64,000 bases of DNA from an uncultured Bacilli bacterium (GTDB lineage: Bacteria; Bacillota_I; Bacilli_A; ML615J-28; CAG-313), in contig CATLBQ010000003.1 in assembly GCA_949879765.1 (NCBI GenBank), positions 1 to 64,000 on the forward strand. The letters run 5' to 3'. Positions 1 through 8,817 of the stretch are shown piece after piece. How positions within the stretch are numbered: position 1 is the first letter of the stretch; every line of letters begins with the position of its first letter. The position numbers and the translations under genes are program-made. The notes beneath the pieces were generated by a model that saw only the letters and a list, made by a program, of their open reading frames with translations, ran no database searches and was not told the DNA's origin.

Positions 1-114
1 AGAAAATTGAATATATTTTATATAATATATGTTAAAGTTTGTTTTACAAGTAAGAGAAAAGAAAAATGATAAGAATAATAGAAAACTAATCTAGCAACAA
101 TTTATCTTATAAAA

Positions 115-141
115 AATAGATGATACTTAATTGAAGTATCA
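115..141 (-). terminator. Intrinsic terminator of the sirtuin gene
   Basis: An 8-bp perfect inverted repeat (121-128 with 134-141, 5-base loop) is followed on the minus strand by a T-rich run, just after the sirtuin stop codon. The remaining bases 1-114 are AT-rich with no gene that I can support. Confidence 0.75.
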
Positions 142-147
142 TCCTAT

Positions 148-867
148 TCATTTTATCATTTCATTTAAGACCTTTCCAATACTATCATGAATAATGATTT
201 CTGCATCCTCGTCAAAGGGGGTTTTTTCTTTGTTGATGAGCACAAGGTGTTTTCCTTTAAAATATTGGATTAACCCTGCCGCAGGATAGACTCTTAGTGA
301 TGTTCCACCAACGATGAGAGTATCACAAGAAGAAAGAAAGTAGATAGCTTTTTCAATTACATCATCATCTAGCAATTCTTCATATAAGATTACATCTGGT
401 TTGATAAAGCCACTGCATTTTGGGCAAATGCCTTTGGTTTGTATCAATATATGTTCATCATAAAAGGTGTTACAAGTAAGGCAATGGTTGTGTTTAACAC
501 TTCCATGTAATTCAATTACATTTTGGCTTCCTGCCATTTGGTGAAGTCCGTCAATATTTTGTGTGATAATAGCTTTTAGTTTTCCTCTTGCTTCTAGTAT
601 TGCAAGAGCCTGATGGGCAAGGTTAGGTACTGCATTGGGATAAATCATTTTATGAATATAAAAGTCATAAAAGATATCCTTATGCTTAGTAAAAAAGTGG
701 TGAGATAGAATTTCTTCAGCAGGATAGGAATCATGTTTATTTTGATACAGCCCACTAGCACTTCTAAAATCAGGAATGGCGCTTTCAGTTGAAACACCAG
801 CTCCACCAAAGAAAACAATAGATGAGGATTCCTCAATGATTTGTTTTAACTTTTCTAATTCGTTCAT
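148..867 (-). CDS. cobB: NAD-dependent protein deacylase (sirtuin, SIR2/CobB family)
   Basis: Removes acetyl or other acyl groups from lysines of cytoplasmic proteins using NAD. The sequence shows the Rossmann motif GGAGVSTESAIPDFRS near the N terminus, the TQNIDGLH motif, the catalytic His in ELHGS, two zinc CxxC pairs (HCLTC and CPKC), and GGTSLRVYPAAGL for NAD binding. At about 239 residues it has the compact bacterial length. Two ATGs stand in tandem; the second (867) lies 5 bases after AGGTG and is preferred over the one at 870. The gene is single, divergent from the hydrolase at 990, and followed by its own terminator. Whether it prefers acetyl or longer acyl groups cannot be read from the sequence. 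Confidence 0.93.
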   Translation of the reverse strand: MNELEKLKQIIEESSSIVFFGGAGVSTESAIPDFRSASGLYQNKHDSYPAEEILSHHFFTKHKDIFYDFYIHKMIYPNAVPNLAHQALAILEARGKLKAIITQNIDGLHQMAGSQNVIELHGSVKHNHCLTCNTFYDEHILIQTKGICPKCSGFIKPDVILYEELLDDDVIEKAIYFLSSCDTLIVGGTSLRVYPAAGLIQYFKGKHLVLINKEKTPFDEDAEIIIHDSIGKVLNEMIK

Positions 868-945
868 CATATCACCTCATATGTATTATGCCATAATATA
901 ATCAAAATGGTTTTCATTTTGCTTAAAAACCGCTATTATTTGTGT

Positions 946-951
946 TATAAT
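946..951 (+). promoter_or_regulatory. -10 element for the serine hydrolase gene
   Basis: A perfect TATAAT lies 38 bases before the start codon at 990. The -35 is weak (TTAAAA at 923-928, 17-base spacer). AAGGGGA at 974-980 is the ribosome site. Confidence 0.5.
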
Positions 952-989
952 ATAAAAGATATTAGAGTATAACAAGGGGAGATTACATT

Positions 990-1988
990 ATGCATCCACA
1001 GGATTTATTTTTTCACTTATCAAAAGATATCATTGTTCATCCTTATCAAGGCTATGCATTTTATTTTCAACATAAAGGAGAAGTGCTCTCCTATTGTAAT
1101 GGAAAAGAAAAGGATAGTTTAAGTGTAGATATTACATGGCATACGCATTTTCGTCTTGCTTCAGTTTCTAAACAGTTTATTGCTTATGCGGTAATCCAAT
1201 TGGTTGAAAGTGGATATCTAAAGTTCGATATGCCAATATTAGATATATATCCAGAGTTACCTGCTTATTTCCAAGATATTACGATTTTTCAACTTCTCCA
1301 TCATACATCTGGTATATTTGACTATGAGGATATGCCTCATCAAGATACAGATCCTCAAATTCATGATGAAGATATTATTCCCTTTTTAAAAACGACAACA
1401 ACAACATATTTTATACCAGGTACACAATATCGTTACAGTAATACTGGATATATATTATTAGGACAATTGATACAGACTACATCAGGGATATCATTAGATA
1501 ATTATTTAAAAACATATGTATTTGAAAAAGCAGGTTTAAAAGATACAATTATCAATCATCAAGGCATAACCAAAATAAAAAATCGTGCGTATGGACATAT
1601 TCTAGAAAATAAAAAACTGATCATTCAAGATCAGTATTGGTGTAGCGCAACGATTGCTGATGGCGGAATCTATTCTACAGTAGCAGATTTGAAACGGTGG
1701 ATAGTATACTTGCTTAGTCAAGAAGAAAACCTTCAAAAAACAATGTTTCATTCCCATATTCTTATAAACGGAGTAGATACAGAATATGGAATGGGGATGG
1801 GTATTATTTCTATTCAAGGAAAGAAAATCTATTACCACTGGGGAGATACGATAGGAACGAATACGCTCATTCTTTTTTCTAAAGATGAGGATATTCAGTG
1901 TATTTTTTTGACTAATCTAGGCCATATTGATACACTACATTTAAAAGATAATATCATACAATATATAAAAGAATTAGTAAAAGATTAA
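990..1988 (+). CDS. Serine hydrolase of the beta-lactamase/DD-peptidase (class C) family
   Basis: Penicillin-binding-protein-like hydrolase (PF00144 type). The catalytic set is visible: S58-V-S-K61 (SxxK), Y149-S-N151 (YxN), and H283-W-G285 replacing the usual KTG, as in esterase-like members. HHTSG near 105 is also typical. No signal peptide or membrane segment is evident, so it is probably cytoplasmic and more likely an esterase or peptidase than a resistance enzyme. Length (332 residues) is normal for the family. It converges on the Crp/Fnr gene, whose last bases overlap its stop codon by 4 nt. The substrate cannot be predicted. Confidence 0.85.
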   Translation: MHPQDLFFHLSKDIIVHPYQGYAFYFQHKGEVLSYCNGKEKDSLSVDITWHTHFRLASVSKQFIAYAVIQLVESGYLKFDMPILDIYPELPAYFQDITIFQLLHHTSGIFDYEDMPHQDTDPQIHDEDIIPFLKTTTTTYFIPGTQYRYSNTGYILLGQLIQTTSGISLDNYLKTYVFEKAGLKDTIINHQGITKIKNRAYGHILENKKLIIQDQYWCSATIADGGIYSTVADLKRWIVYLLSQEENLQKTMFHSHILINGVDTEYGMGMGIISIQGKKIYYHWGDTIGTNTLILFSKDEDIQCIFLTNLGHIDTLHLKDNIIQYIKELVKD

Positions 1989-2653
1989 TGATCGTATTTT
2001 AAAATAAAGTGATTCTTTTCAAAATCAATGATGCCTTCTTGCTTGAGTTTTCCGAGTTCTTTGGATAAGGCACTTCGATCTACGGATAGGTAATCTGCCA
2101 ACTCCTGTCGATCAAAAGGGATATAAAAATCAGGAGAATCAACTTTTTTGCTGTAAAAAGATAAAAAAGAAAGAATTTTATCTTTGGTGGATCTTCTAGA
2201 TAGATGTGTAATTTTATCAATCAATCCAACGTTTTTATTGGCTAGTATAGCAACCGCATTTTGAATCAACTGTTGATGATGCAAGCAATGCTTTCCACAA
2301 GGTGTAAATACTTTGGTTGCGTCAATAAAAAGAATTTTGGTTTTCTTTTTAGCAACGAGTGATACTGGATAGACAGAAAAAGGGGAATACGCATAGCCAA
2401 TACCGAAGACATTATGACTATTTATACAATCAATAAGGGTACGATTTCCCCAGTAATCATCTTCTACAATATGGGCTAACCCTTCTTCAATGAGAAGGAT
2501 ATCTGTAATAGGCATACCTGCTTGAATGATGTATTCATTTTTTTGAAAAGTCTTTTCTTTGATTTGAAAGCAATGAAATAATCTTCTAATATCTGGGTCT
2601 GGCATATTGATAAATAAAGGACATGACAATGTTGAATGATGATTTTGATTCAT
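1985..2653 (-). CDS. Crp/Fnr-family transcriptional regulator
   Basis: An N-terminal cyclic-nucleotide-type beta-barrel is followed by a C-terminal winged helix-turn-helix (FDRQELADYLSVDRSALSKE, then a KLKQEGII turn). Start: ATG at 2653 is preceded by AAAGGAG with a 6-base gap; the frame runs 14 codons further upstream without a ribosome site, so 222 residues is preferred. Two cysteines in TPCGKHCLHH sit where related anaerobe regulators carry conserved Cys; a redox or Fe-S role is only a guess. The gene is divergent from the superoxide reductase gene with an 82-94-bp shared control region, so control of that gene is plausible. The family is clear; the ligand is unknown. Confidence 0.88.
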   Translation of the reverse strand: MNQNHHSTLSCPLFINMPDPDIRRLFHCFQIKEKTFQKNEYIIQAGMPITDILLIEEGLAHIVEDDYWGNRTLIDCINSHNVFGIGYAYSPFSVYPVSLVAKKKTKILFIDATKVFTPCGKHCLHHQQLIQNAVAILANKNVGLIDKITHLSRRSTKDKILSFLSFYSKKVDSPDFYIPFDRQELADYLSVDRSALSKELGKLKQEGIIDFEKNHFILKYDH

Positions 2654-2744
2654 AAAAAACTCCTTTTGTTGCAAAAACAACATACATGATAACATTATTA
2701 TAGTATAATATATAAAAAAAGTAAAATAAAAAGAGGTGGCAAAA
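2654..2744. promoter_or_regulatory. Divergent control region with operator-like inverted repeat
   Basis: The region contains TTGTT-gcaaa-AACAA (2666-2680), a 5-bp inverted repeat next to the regulator start, and TATAAT at 2704-2709 reading toward the superoxide reductase gene (weak -35). The inverted repeat could be the Crp/Fnr protein's own operator; this is inferred from position and symmetry only. Confidence 0.4.
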
Positions 2745-3119
2745 ATGAAATTTTATATTTGTAAACATTGTAAAAAAATAGTAGCAATGGTCAATGAAGT
2801 ATCTACGGATACTATTTGTTGTAATGAAGTAATGGAAGAGCTTGTTCCAGGTGCAGTAGAAGCAGCTCATGAAAAACATATTCCAGTAGTAGAAGTGAAA
2901 GGAAATCAAGTATATGTAACAGTTGGCTCTGTTGCTCACCCTATGCAAGACGTACATTATATTGAATGGATTGTCGTAGAAACTGACAAGGGTGCAAAAA
3001 GAAGAAAATTATTACCAGAACAATCTCCAGAAGCTACATTTACACTAGAAGCAGATGAAACCCTATTACATGTATATGCTTATTGTAATTTACATGGATT
3101 GTGGGTGAAATCATGGTAG
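2745..3119 (+). CDS. dfx: Desulfoferrodoxin / 2Fe superoxide reductase
   Basis: Reduces superoxide to hydrogen peroxide without releasing oxygen, a hallmark of anaerobes. The N-terminal desulforedoxin domain has the center I ligands C6-x2-C9 and C25-C26. The catalytic center II is complete: E43, K44, H45, H65, H71, C114 and H117 (CNLHG). The start is ATG 2745, 5 bases after AGAGGTGG; a GTG at 2736 overlaps that ribosome site and is unlikely. Length 124 residues is standard. The next gene starts inside its last codons, so the two are translationally coupled. Electron donor (rubredoxin or other) is not in the window. Confidence 0.95.
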   Translation: MKFYICKHCKKIVAMVNEVSTDTICCNEVMEELVPGAVEAAHEKHIPVVEVKGNQVYVTVGSVAHPMQDVHYIEWIVVETDKGAKRRKLLPEQSPEATFTLEADETLLHVYAYCNLHGLWVKSW

Positions 3120-3385
3120 AAGTACATATCACAGGGGGAGAAATTTCTAAAGAGGAACAACAAGCCTATATTGATAGAGGTTTAAAAAAATATGGTAATC
3201 AGTTAGAGGGTATTGATATTGAAGTAGATGGTGAATATGTCAATCTACATTATCATACTAGTCCGATTCCTTTTCAACGTATTCGAAGAATTACAGGGTA
3301 TTTGGTAGGTACATTAGACCGGTTCAACGATGCGAAAAGGGATGAAGTTGAAAATCGAGTAAAACATACAACAAGTTGCAAATAG
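3113..3385 (+). CDS. Small stand-alone protein resembling the C-terminus of anaerobic ribonucleotide reductase (NrdD)
   Basis: A 90-residue protein. Residues 57-85 contain RRITGYLVGTLDRF followed by an EV..RVKH tail, matching the C-terminal glycyl-radical region of class III ribonucleotide reductase (RVCGYLG...FN..K..EV..RVKH in known NrdD); the candidate radical glycine is G62. The large catalytic barrel is absent. The ATG (3113) overlaps the stop of the superoxide reductase gene; a GTG at 3101 is a possible alternative. I infer a link to oxygen damage from the pairing with superoxide reductase. It could instead be an unrelated small fold that only resembles NrdD. Confidence 0.6.
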   Translation: MVEVHITGGEISKEEQQAYIDRGLKKYGNQLEGIDIEVDGEYVNLHYHTSPIPFQRIRRITGYLVGTLDRFNDAKRDEVENRVKHTTSCK

Positions 3386-3396
3386 TATAGTGCATG

Positions 3397-3431
3397 AACA
3401 AAGATACTTTTTTGGGTATCTTTGTTTTTAT
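3397..3431 (+). terminator. Terminator of the dfx operon
   Basis: An 11-bp perfect stem (3397-3407 / 3416-3426) is followed by a T-rich tail. Confidence 0.85.
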
Positions 3432-3516
3432 TTAGAAAACATTCAGCTATTTTTCATTCTTTTTACACAGCAATAAAATGGGGAAAAAATAACCAAATTT
3501 CTTTAGACTCAAAAGA

Positions 3517-3545
3517 TTGACATCTATCTTTCATTTTAGTATAAT
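3517..3545 (+). promoter_or_regulatory. Sigma-A promoter of the GH18 lipoprotein
   Basis: Consensus TTGACA (3517-3522), a 17-base spacer and TATAAT (3540-3545). The transcript would start only about 15 bases before the ribosome site AGGAGG. Confidence 0.85.
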
Positions 3546-3568
3546 ATAAAAAATAGAAGGAGGCATCT

Positions 3569-5809
3569 ATGAGAAAAAGTTTATATGTAGTATTGTTGAT
3601 GATATGTTCAATGAGTATAGTCATGCTTACTGGTTGTGGCAAAAAATATACAGTAACTTACGAAGCAAATGGGGGAAAATTTTCAGATGGGTCAAATATA
3701 TTTACCCAAGAATATAAAAAAGGGGGGAATTTAGTTTTGAGTGAAGGCCCTACCAAAGCATCATTTGTATTTGTTGGATGGATGCTAGATGGCGTAATTT
3801 GCAAGGAAAATATGAAAGTAGAAAAAGACATGCATTTGGTGGCCAAGTGGGTACCTGAGGTATGTCATGTGACATATAAAGTCAATGGAGAAGTGTATCA
3901 TACGCAATCTTTTGCGTATGAAGAAACTATTCAATTTCCAGATGTTGATGTTTCTGGTTATACACTAGTGGGATGGTTTAAAGAAAATACAGAAGAAGAG
4001 GTCAAAGCAGGCGATGCAGTCACAGAAGATATGGTGCTTGTTGCCGACCTTCAAGAAGTAGCGTACAAAATTACATATCGTAGTATGGCAGGAACATTCT
4101 TAGATGGTACAACTGAAAAAGTGATATATGTCAAAGCAGATACACCTTTTGCATATGGAGAAATCCCTACTGCGGGTGAGCGGGTGTTCAATGGTTGGTA
4201 TGATAATTCAAGTGATAGTTATATTGAAGAAGGTATGAAGGTAAATCAAGATATGATAGTTGTGGCCAAATACCGTAGACCAGGAGAATTACGTGAACTT
4301 CATTATGTTATAAATGGAGGAATGATGGATCAACCAGAAAATGATACGTATTATGAAGGAATTATTAAAACATTGCCAGTACCGACTAAAGAGGGATTTG
4401 AATTTTTAGGGTGGTATACTGATGCTACATTTACAACCGATTCTGTGCGAGTTCAAAATGGGGATATCAAAGGAGATCAAACCTATTATGCAAAATGGAA
4501 TTTGGTTGATAAAAGTTATATTGATGTTATTCTAAATGAACTTGTACCTGATCAAACATATGACGATTTGGTACTTCCGATTGAATATCAAGGAACAAAG
4601 TTATATTGGAATAGTTCTGATTTTAGCGTGATTGATGCAAAAGGAAATATATATCAATCTCATCAAAATAAAACAGCAACCCTAGACGTAGAGATTACCT
4701 TTCAAGAGGAAATCTTCTCTTTATCTAAAGAAATTACCATTGAAGCCATTCACTTTGATGATGTAGACAATCCTGTAGCAGGTTATTTCTATACAATTAA
4801 TATTGCAAACAAAACAGAAGCAGTGCTTGAAAATTTAGATATAGCGTATTATGCATTTGTTAAAGTAGATGCAACAGGTAGAGTATCAGTAGAAGGTGTA
4901 ACTGGTTTTAATAACTTTGTTAGTGATGCCAAGGAACTTAGAAAACGAGGAATCCGAATGGTTTTATCGGTTGCTGGAGGAGCAGATAATTTTAGTGAAG
5001 CATGTAGAAGAGTAGGACCAAGCAAAGTAGCAGATAATATTTTAGATTATGTAAAACAGTATAATTTGGATGGCGTAGATATAGATTGGGAATTTCCATC
5101 AACTGGTCAAGATCAAATCAATATGAATTTACTTTGTCAAAGTTTAAGATTAAAATTAAATGCTTTGACAGGAGAAAATTGTACACCATATTTGCTTACT
5201 GCAGCTATTCCATCTCATGCCTCTTATTCTAAGTTTGATTTAAAAACATTGAACGAATATTTAGATTATGTGAATATGATGTCTTATGATATGAATGCAG
5301 CAGGAAAAACAACACACCTTTGTCCATTATTCAAAGCGTTTAATGATGGAAATGTAGGATATGGTATTGATGATGGTATTGAAAAGTTTACAAAAGCAGG
5401 TCTTGATCCAAATAAAATCATTATTGGAGGGGCTTTTTATGGAAAAGCTTATAAGGTCATTGGAACTGCTCAAAATCCAAGTAAATATCCTGGACTTGGT
5501 GCATTTGCTGAACTCATTCACTTACAATATCAATCAGGAACAGTGACTTATAAATGGATAGCTAGCAACATTTTAAATGATAGTTCTTATATACGTTATT
5601 ATGATACTGCCGCTCAAGTTCCTTACTTATATAGTGAATCTAAAGCTATTTTTATTACATATGAAGATGAAGAATCTTTGATTGCCAAAACAGATTATGC
5701 TTTCCAAAATGGAATGGGGATAATGTTTTGGGAGTATGGTTATGATTACGAGAATATTTTAACAGATGCAATTTGTAATCGGATGGCATACCTTGAGTCA
5801 AGAGGTTAA
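3569..5809 (+). CDS. Lipoprotein with InlB-type repeats and a GH18 glycosidase domain
   Basis: A surface lipoprotein: signal peptide with lipobox LTGC (C23). Residues about 28-315 hold four InlB B-type (Listeria-Bacteroides) repeats, recognisable by YxVTYEANGG, GW and DMxLVAKW blocks. A short Ig-like segment follows (about 320-400), then a glycoside hydrolase family 18 barrel (about 405-740). The GH18 signature is intact: D501-G-V-D-I-D-W-E508, with E508 the expected acid; YDMNA and a late FWEYGYD fit the fold. GH18 enzymes cleave beta-1,4 GlcNAc linkages, so chitin, host glycans or peptidoglycan are candidate substrates. AGGAGG precedes the ATG. Single gene with its own promoter and terminator. 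Confidence 0.9.
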   Translation: MRKSLYVVLLMICSMSIVMLTGCGKKYTVTYEANGGKFSDGSNIFTQEYKKGGNLVLSEGPTKASFVFVGWMLDGVICKENMKVEKDMHLVAKWVPEVCHVTYKVNGEVYHTQSFAYEETIQFPDVDVSGYTLVGWFKENTEEEVKAGDAVTEDMVLVADLQEVAYKITYRSMAGTFLDGTTEKVIYVKADTPFAYGEIPTAGERVFNGWYDNSSDSYIEEGMKVNQDMIVVAKYRRPGELRELHYVINGGMMDQPENDTYYEGIIKTLPVPTKEGFEFLGWYTDATFTTDSVRVQNGDIKGDQTYYAKWNLVDKSYIDVILNELVPDQTYDDLVLPIEYQGTKLYWNSSDFSVIDAKGNIYQSHQNKTATLDVEITFQEEIFSLSKEITIEAIHFDDVDNPVAGYFYTINIANKTEAVLENLDIAYYAFVKVDATGRVSVEGVTGFNNFVSDAKELRKRGIRMVLSVAGGADNFSEACRRVGPSKVADNILDYVKQYNLDGVDIDWEFPSTGQDQINMNLLCQSLRLKLNALTGENCTPYLLTAAIPSHASYSKFDLKTLNEYLDYVNMMSYDMNAAGKTTHLCPLFKAFNDGNVGYGIDDGIEKFTKAGLDPNKIIIGGAFYGKAYKVIGTAQNPSKYPGLGAFAELIHLQYQSGTVTYKWIASNILNDSSYIRYYDTAAQVPYLYSESKAIFITYEDEESLIAKTDYAFQNGMGIMFWEYGYDYENILTDAICNRMAYLESRG

Positions 5810-5834
5810 AATCAAAAAAACAGTGTGATGAGAA

Positions 5835-5870
5835 AAAAGGATTATCCTATTTTGAAGGATAGTCCTTTTT
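5835..5870 (+). terminator. Terminator after the GH18 lipoprotein
   Basis: A 12-13-bp stem with one G-T pair, a 7-base loop and a T5 tail. The rest of 5871-5990 is AT-rich without a gene. Confidence 0.8.
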
Positions 5871-5990
5871 ATACAAATAAAAATAGGAAAAAATCAAATA
5901 GCAATACTAAAAAATATTATTATAAATTAGTTGTTTTTTATTGATTTTTTTCAAAAAGAATTGATTTCTCTTTTGTCAAAAGTATATGAT

Positions 5991-6019
5991 TTGCGATAAT
6001 TTTAAAAATGCAATACAAT
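5991..6019 (+). promoter_or_regulatory. Promoter of the acyltransferase-transporter pair
   Basis: TTGCGA (5991-5996), a 17-base spacer, TACAAT (6014-6019). Confidence 0.6.
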
Positions 6020-6077
6020 ATATATGATATAGTATAGGATGAATAGATACTTATTTCAGAAAACGAGGTGTATGTAT

Positions 6078-7283
6078 ATGCCAAAAAAATGGATACATTT
6101 CCGACATAAAATAGTGATTCAACTTGCCAAAATCATTATGGGACCATATTTACGATTCAAATATGGCTATCGTTATCAAAAATACAAAGGTCATCGCCGG
6201 TCTTGTTTGATTCTATATAATCATCAAACTGTGATGGATCAATTCTTTGTTGGACTCATTTGCAATAACAAAACCTACTATGTGATGAGTGATGATTTAG
6301 CATCTATTCCTTTTGTATCACGTATATTATCTTATTTGGTACATCCCATCCCTTATAAAAAATCTTCTACGGATTTTTCTATTTTAAAAAACTGTAAGAA
6401 GGTAGCAAATGAGGGGGGATCCATTGCTATAGCGGCAGAGGGAAATCGGACCTTTAGTGGGAAAACAGAATATATCAAACCTTCTACCGCAAAAATGGTT
6501 CAATTTTTAAAACTACCACTTGTATTTATTCATATTGAAGGTGGGTTTGGTGTACATCCAAGATTTGCTGACAAGCCAAGAAAGGGAAAGTGTCAAGGAT
6601 ATGTATATCAAGTATATGAGTATGAAGATTACAAAGATAGGTCAATAGATGAATTAAACGAACTGATAAGGCGTAATTTATATGTAGACGAATCCAAAAA
6701 TAATCAAAAATATTTGTCAAAGCATAGTGCAGAATATTTAGAGCGGGTAATTTATCGATGCCCCACTTGTGGTATAACCCATTTTCTGTCTCACCGAAAT
6801 AAACTCACTTGTACAACCTGTCAAACCCATTGGATTTATAATGCGTATAATCGTTTTGAACAAGAAGAAGGAATAACTTTATTTGAAACAGTCAATGATT
6901 GGTATGAATACCAAAAAGAATGTTTATACCAAACGCGATTGCTACAGTATGATGCAAATCAAGTTTTATTTGCGGATTATATTTCCTTGTATGCATATAT
7001 TCCTAGGAAGAAGAAACAACTATTGATGGAAAAAGTGAAAATAACTGTATATCCTAATCGGTGGAAAATCACAGATGCATCTTGCACGGAATATGTATTT
7101 TTCTTTGATGATATAGTTTCTGCAGGAGTATTTGGACGTAATAAAATCAGCTTTTTCACTAAGGATGAAGCCTATCAAATAAAATCTGATGTTCATTTTA
7201 ATGCAATAAAATATGTCCAAATTTTATATAAATACAAAATTGAAAAAGGAGAAAATATAGATGACAAATTTTTGGGATTATAA
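6078..7283 (+). CDS. PlsC-type 1-acyl-glycerol-phosphate acyltransferase with C-terminal zinc-ribbon-like segment
   Basis: Acyltransferase of the phospholipid pathway by family. N48-H49-x4-D54 is the catalytic HxxxxD motif, and E121-G-N-R-T-F-S-G is the substrate-binding block. A CPTC...CTTC pair near residue 240 looks like a zinc ribbon, and about 150 further residues have no assignment; this makes it longer than ordinary PlsC (about 240). Start: GAGGTG at 6065-6070 fits ATG 6078 (7-base gap); an in-frame ATG at 6039 lacks a ribosome site. It overlaps the next gene by 23 nt, so both are probably co-translated. The acyl acceptor is uncertain. Confidence 0.82.
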   Translation: MPKKWIHFRHKIVIQLAKIIMGPYLRFKYGYRYQKYKGHRRSCLILYNHQTVMDQFFVGLICNNKTYYVMSDDLASIPFVSRILSYLVHPIPYKKSSTDFSILKNCKKVANEGGSIAIAAEGNRTFSGKTEYIKPSTAKMVQFLKLPLVFIHIEGGFGVHPRFADKPRKGKCQGYVYQVYEYEDYKDRSIDELNELIRRNLYVDESKNNQKYLSKHSAEYLERVIYRCPTCGITHFLSHRNKLTCTTCQTHWIYNAYNRFEQEEGITLFETVNDWYEYQKECLYQTRLLQYDANQVLFADYISLYAYIPRKKKQLLMEKVKITVYPNRWKITDASCTEYVFFFDDIVSAGVFGRNKISFFTKDEAYQIKSDVHFNAIKYVQILYKYKIEKGENIDDKFLGL

Positions 7284-8706
7284 TATATGGTCGTTTCTAT
7301 TGCTCATAGCAGTATTGTTATTCAGTATGATACTTGCACATATATTAAAACGTAACTTACCCTTTTTAAAACATTCTCTCATTCCTGCTTCTGTATTAGG
7401 TGGATTAATTATTTTGATTATGACAACTATTTATAAAGTGATGACAAAAGAATCACTTTTTGAATTAGCTATATTTTCAATTGGTGATAAAAATGGCAAC
7501 GTTATGAGTGGTAGTACAATTTTAGAGACCATTACATACCATTGTCTAGCCATTGGATTTATTGCTATGGCGCTACGGCACAATAAAAAGGAAAAATCAA
7601 AGCAACGAACAAAAGAAATATTTAATACAGGCGTTACAACTGTATCAACATACCTTATTCAAGCGTTAATTGGTCTTACATTGACATTGTGTTTAGCCCC
7701 TAAAATGAGTGGTTTGATTGAAGCATCAGGCATTATTCTTGCTTTAGGATATGGACAAGGTACAGGTCAAGCTTTGAATTATGGTCGAATATATGAAAAT
7801 ACATATGGTTTTGTTGGAGGTGCCAACTTTGGTTTAACCATTGCGGCTTTAGGATTTTTATCAGCAAGCCTAGGTGGTGTGATTTATCTCAACTATTTAA
7901 GAAGAAAAAACAAATTGAAACTACAAAATATAGATGAAGCAGAAACGTTAACCTTAGAGCAAGTGCAAGAAAAAAATGAAATACCTGTCAATGGTTCGAT
8001 TGATAAATTTACAATTCAACTTGCCATAGTGGTTTGTATATATGCGGTATCCTATTTCATGATGTATGGACTAGGTAGCATTGTTGGAGAGGGATTAAAA
8101 GCTACTATATATGGATTTAACTTTTTAATTGGTACATTGATAGCGGTATTGTTTAAAATCATTTTACAAGGGTTACAAAAGAAAAAAATTGTTAAAAAAG
8201 AATACATCAATAATTTTATGATGAATAGAATTGGTGGTGTTGCCTTTGATATTATGATTGTAGCAGGTATTGCGGCAATTGACTTAGAAGTGATTAAGCA
8301 ATACTGGATATTGGTTATTATTATGGGAATATTAGGAGCAATCATTACCTTTATATATATTCGTTGGGTGAGCAAAACTCTTTTTCCAACATATCAATAT
8401 GAACAATTTTTTGCTATGTATGGTATGTTAACTGGTACCGCAAGTACAGGGATTATTTTACTCCGTGAAATTGATCCTAATTTTGAAACTCCTGCTTCAG
8501 ACAATTTGGTTTATCAGAATCTACCAGCCATTATTTTTGGTTTGCCCATTATGTTTTTAGCCAGTTATGCACCACAAAGTAGAATGGCGACTTGGATTTG
8601 CTTTGGTATTATTGCGGTTTTACTGATTTTATTGCTTGTGATTCTATTTAGAGAACAGCTTTTTAAGAAAAAGCAAAAGTTGAAGCAACATAAAGAAAAT
8701 CAATAA
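7261..8706 (+). CDS. Sodium/glutamate symporter family protein (GltS-like)
   Basis: A multi-pass membrane protein of 481 residues with about 10-12 hydrophobic segments. Glycine-rich blocks typical of GltS carriers are present: LGYGQGTGQALNYG near 160-175, GFVGGANFGLT after it, and a second-half TGTASTGIILLREIDP, giving the inverted two-halves layout. It is expected to import glutamate or a related acid with sodium. AAGGAG precedes the ATG, which lies inside the end of the acyltransferase gene. It is longer than E. coli GltS (about 400), mainly by a hydrophilic loop at 210-245. The substrate is not provable from sequence. Confidence 0.8.
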   Translation: MTNFWDYNIWSFLLLIAVLLFSMILAHILKRNLPFLKHSLIPASVLGGLIILIMTTIYKVMTKESLFELAIFSIGDKNGNVMSGSTILETITYHCLAIGFIAMALRHNKKEKSKQRTKEIFNTGVTTVSTYLIQALIGLTLTLCLAPKMSGLIEASGIILALGYGQGTGQALNYGRIYENTYGFVGGANFGLTIAALGFLSASLGGVIYLNYLRRKNKLKLQNIDEAETLTLEQVQEKNEIPVNGSIDKFTIQLAIVVCIYAVSYFMMYGLGSIVGEGLKATIYGFNFLIGTLIAVLFKIILQGLQKKKIVKKEYINNFMMNRIGGVAFDIMIVAGIAAIDLEVIKQYWILVIIMGILGAIITFIYIRWVSKTLFPTYQYEQFFAMYGMLTGTASTGIILLREIDPNFETPASDNLVYQNLPAIIFGLPIMFLASYAPQSRMATWICFGIIAVLLILLLVILFREQLFKKKQKLKQHKENQ

Positions 8707-8712
8707 ATAATA

Positions 8713-8760
8713 AAAAACACGAAGAACAAATAGGGAATTGTTTTTCGTGTTTTTATTTTT
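8713..8760 (+). terminator. Terminator after the GltS-like gene
   Basis: A 17-bp stem with one G-T pair (8713-8729 / 8738-8754) is followed by a T-rich run. It stands tail-to-tail with the separate lrgB terminator. Confidence 0.85.
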
Positions 8761-8786
8761 TACTGTTTATATCGCAGTTATGATAA

Positions 8787-8814
8787 ATAAAAAAATGCTT
8801 GAATCATCAAGCAT
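8787..8814 (-). terminator. Terminator of lrgAB
   Basis: An 8-bp perfect stem with a 4-base loop (8795-8802 / 8807-8814), followed on the minus strand by T6 or more, 4 bases after the lrgB stop. Confidence 0.85.
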
Positions 8815-8817
8815 CAA

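Noticed and set aside
860..885. Identical TCACCTCATATGT near 873 and 17101, ahead of the sirtuin and SGNH genes
   Set aside because: It is the reverse complement of similar ribosome sites and start regions; 13 bases with a functional cause is not a mobile repeat.
2586..2957. A 123-codon minus-strand frame overlapping the superoxide reductase gene
   Set aside because: Antisense to a gene with all catalytic ligands; low-complexity Tyr/Phe composition and no ribosome site.
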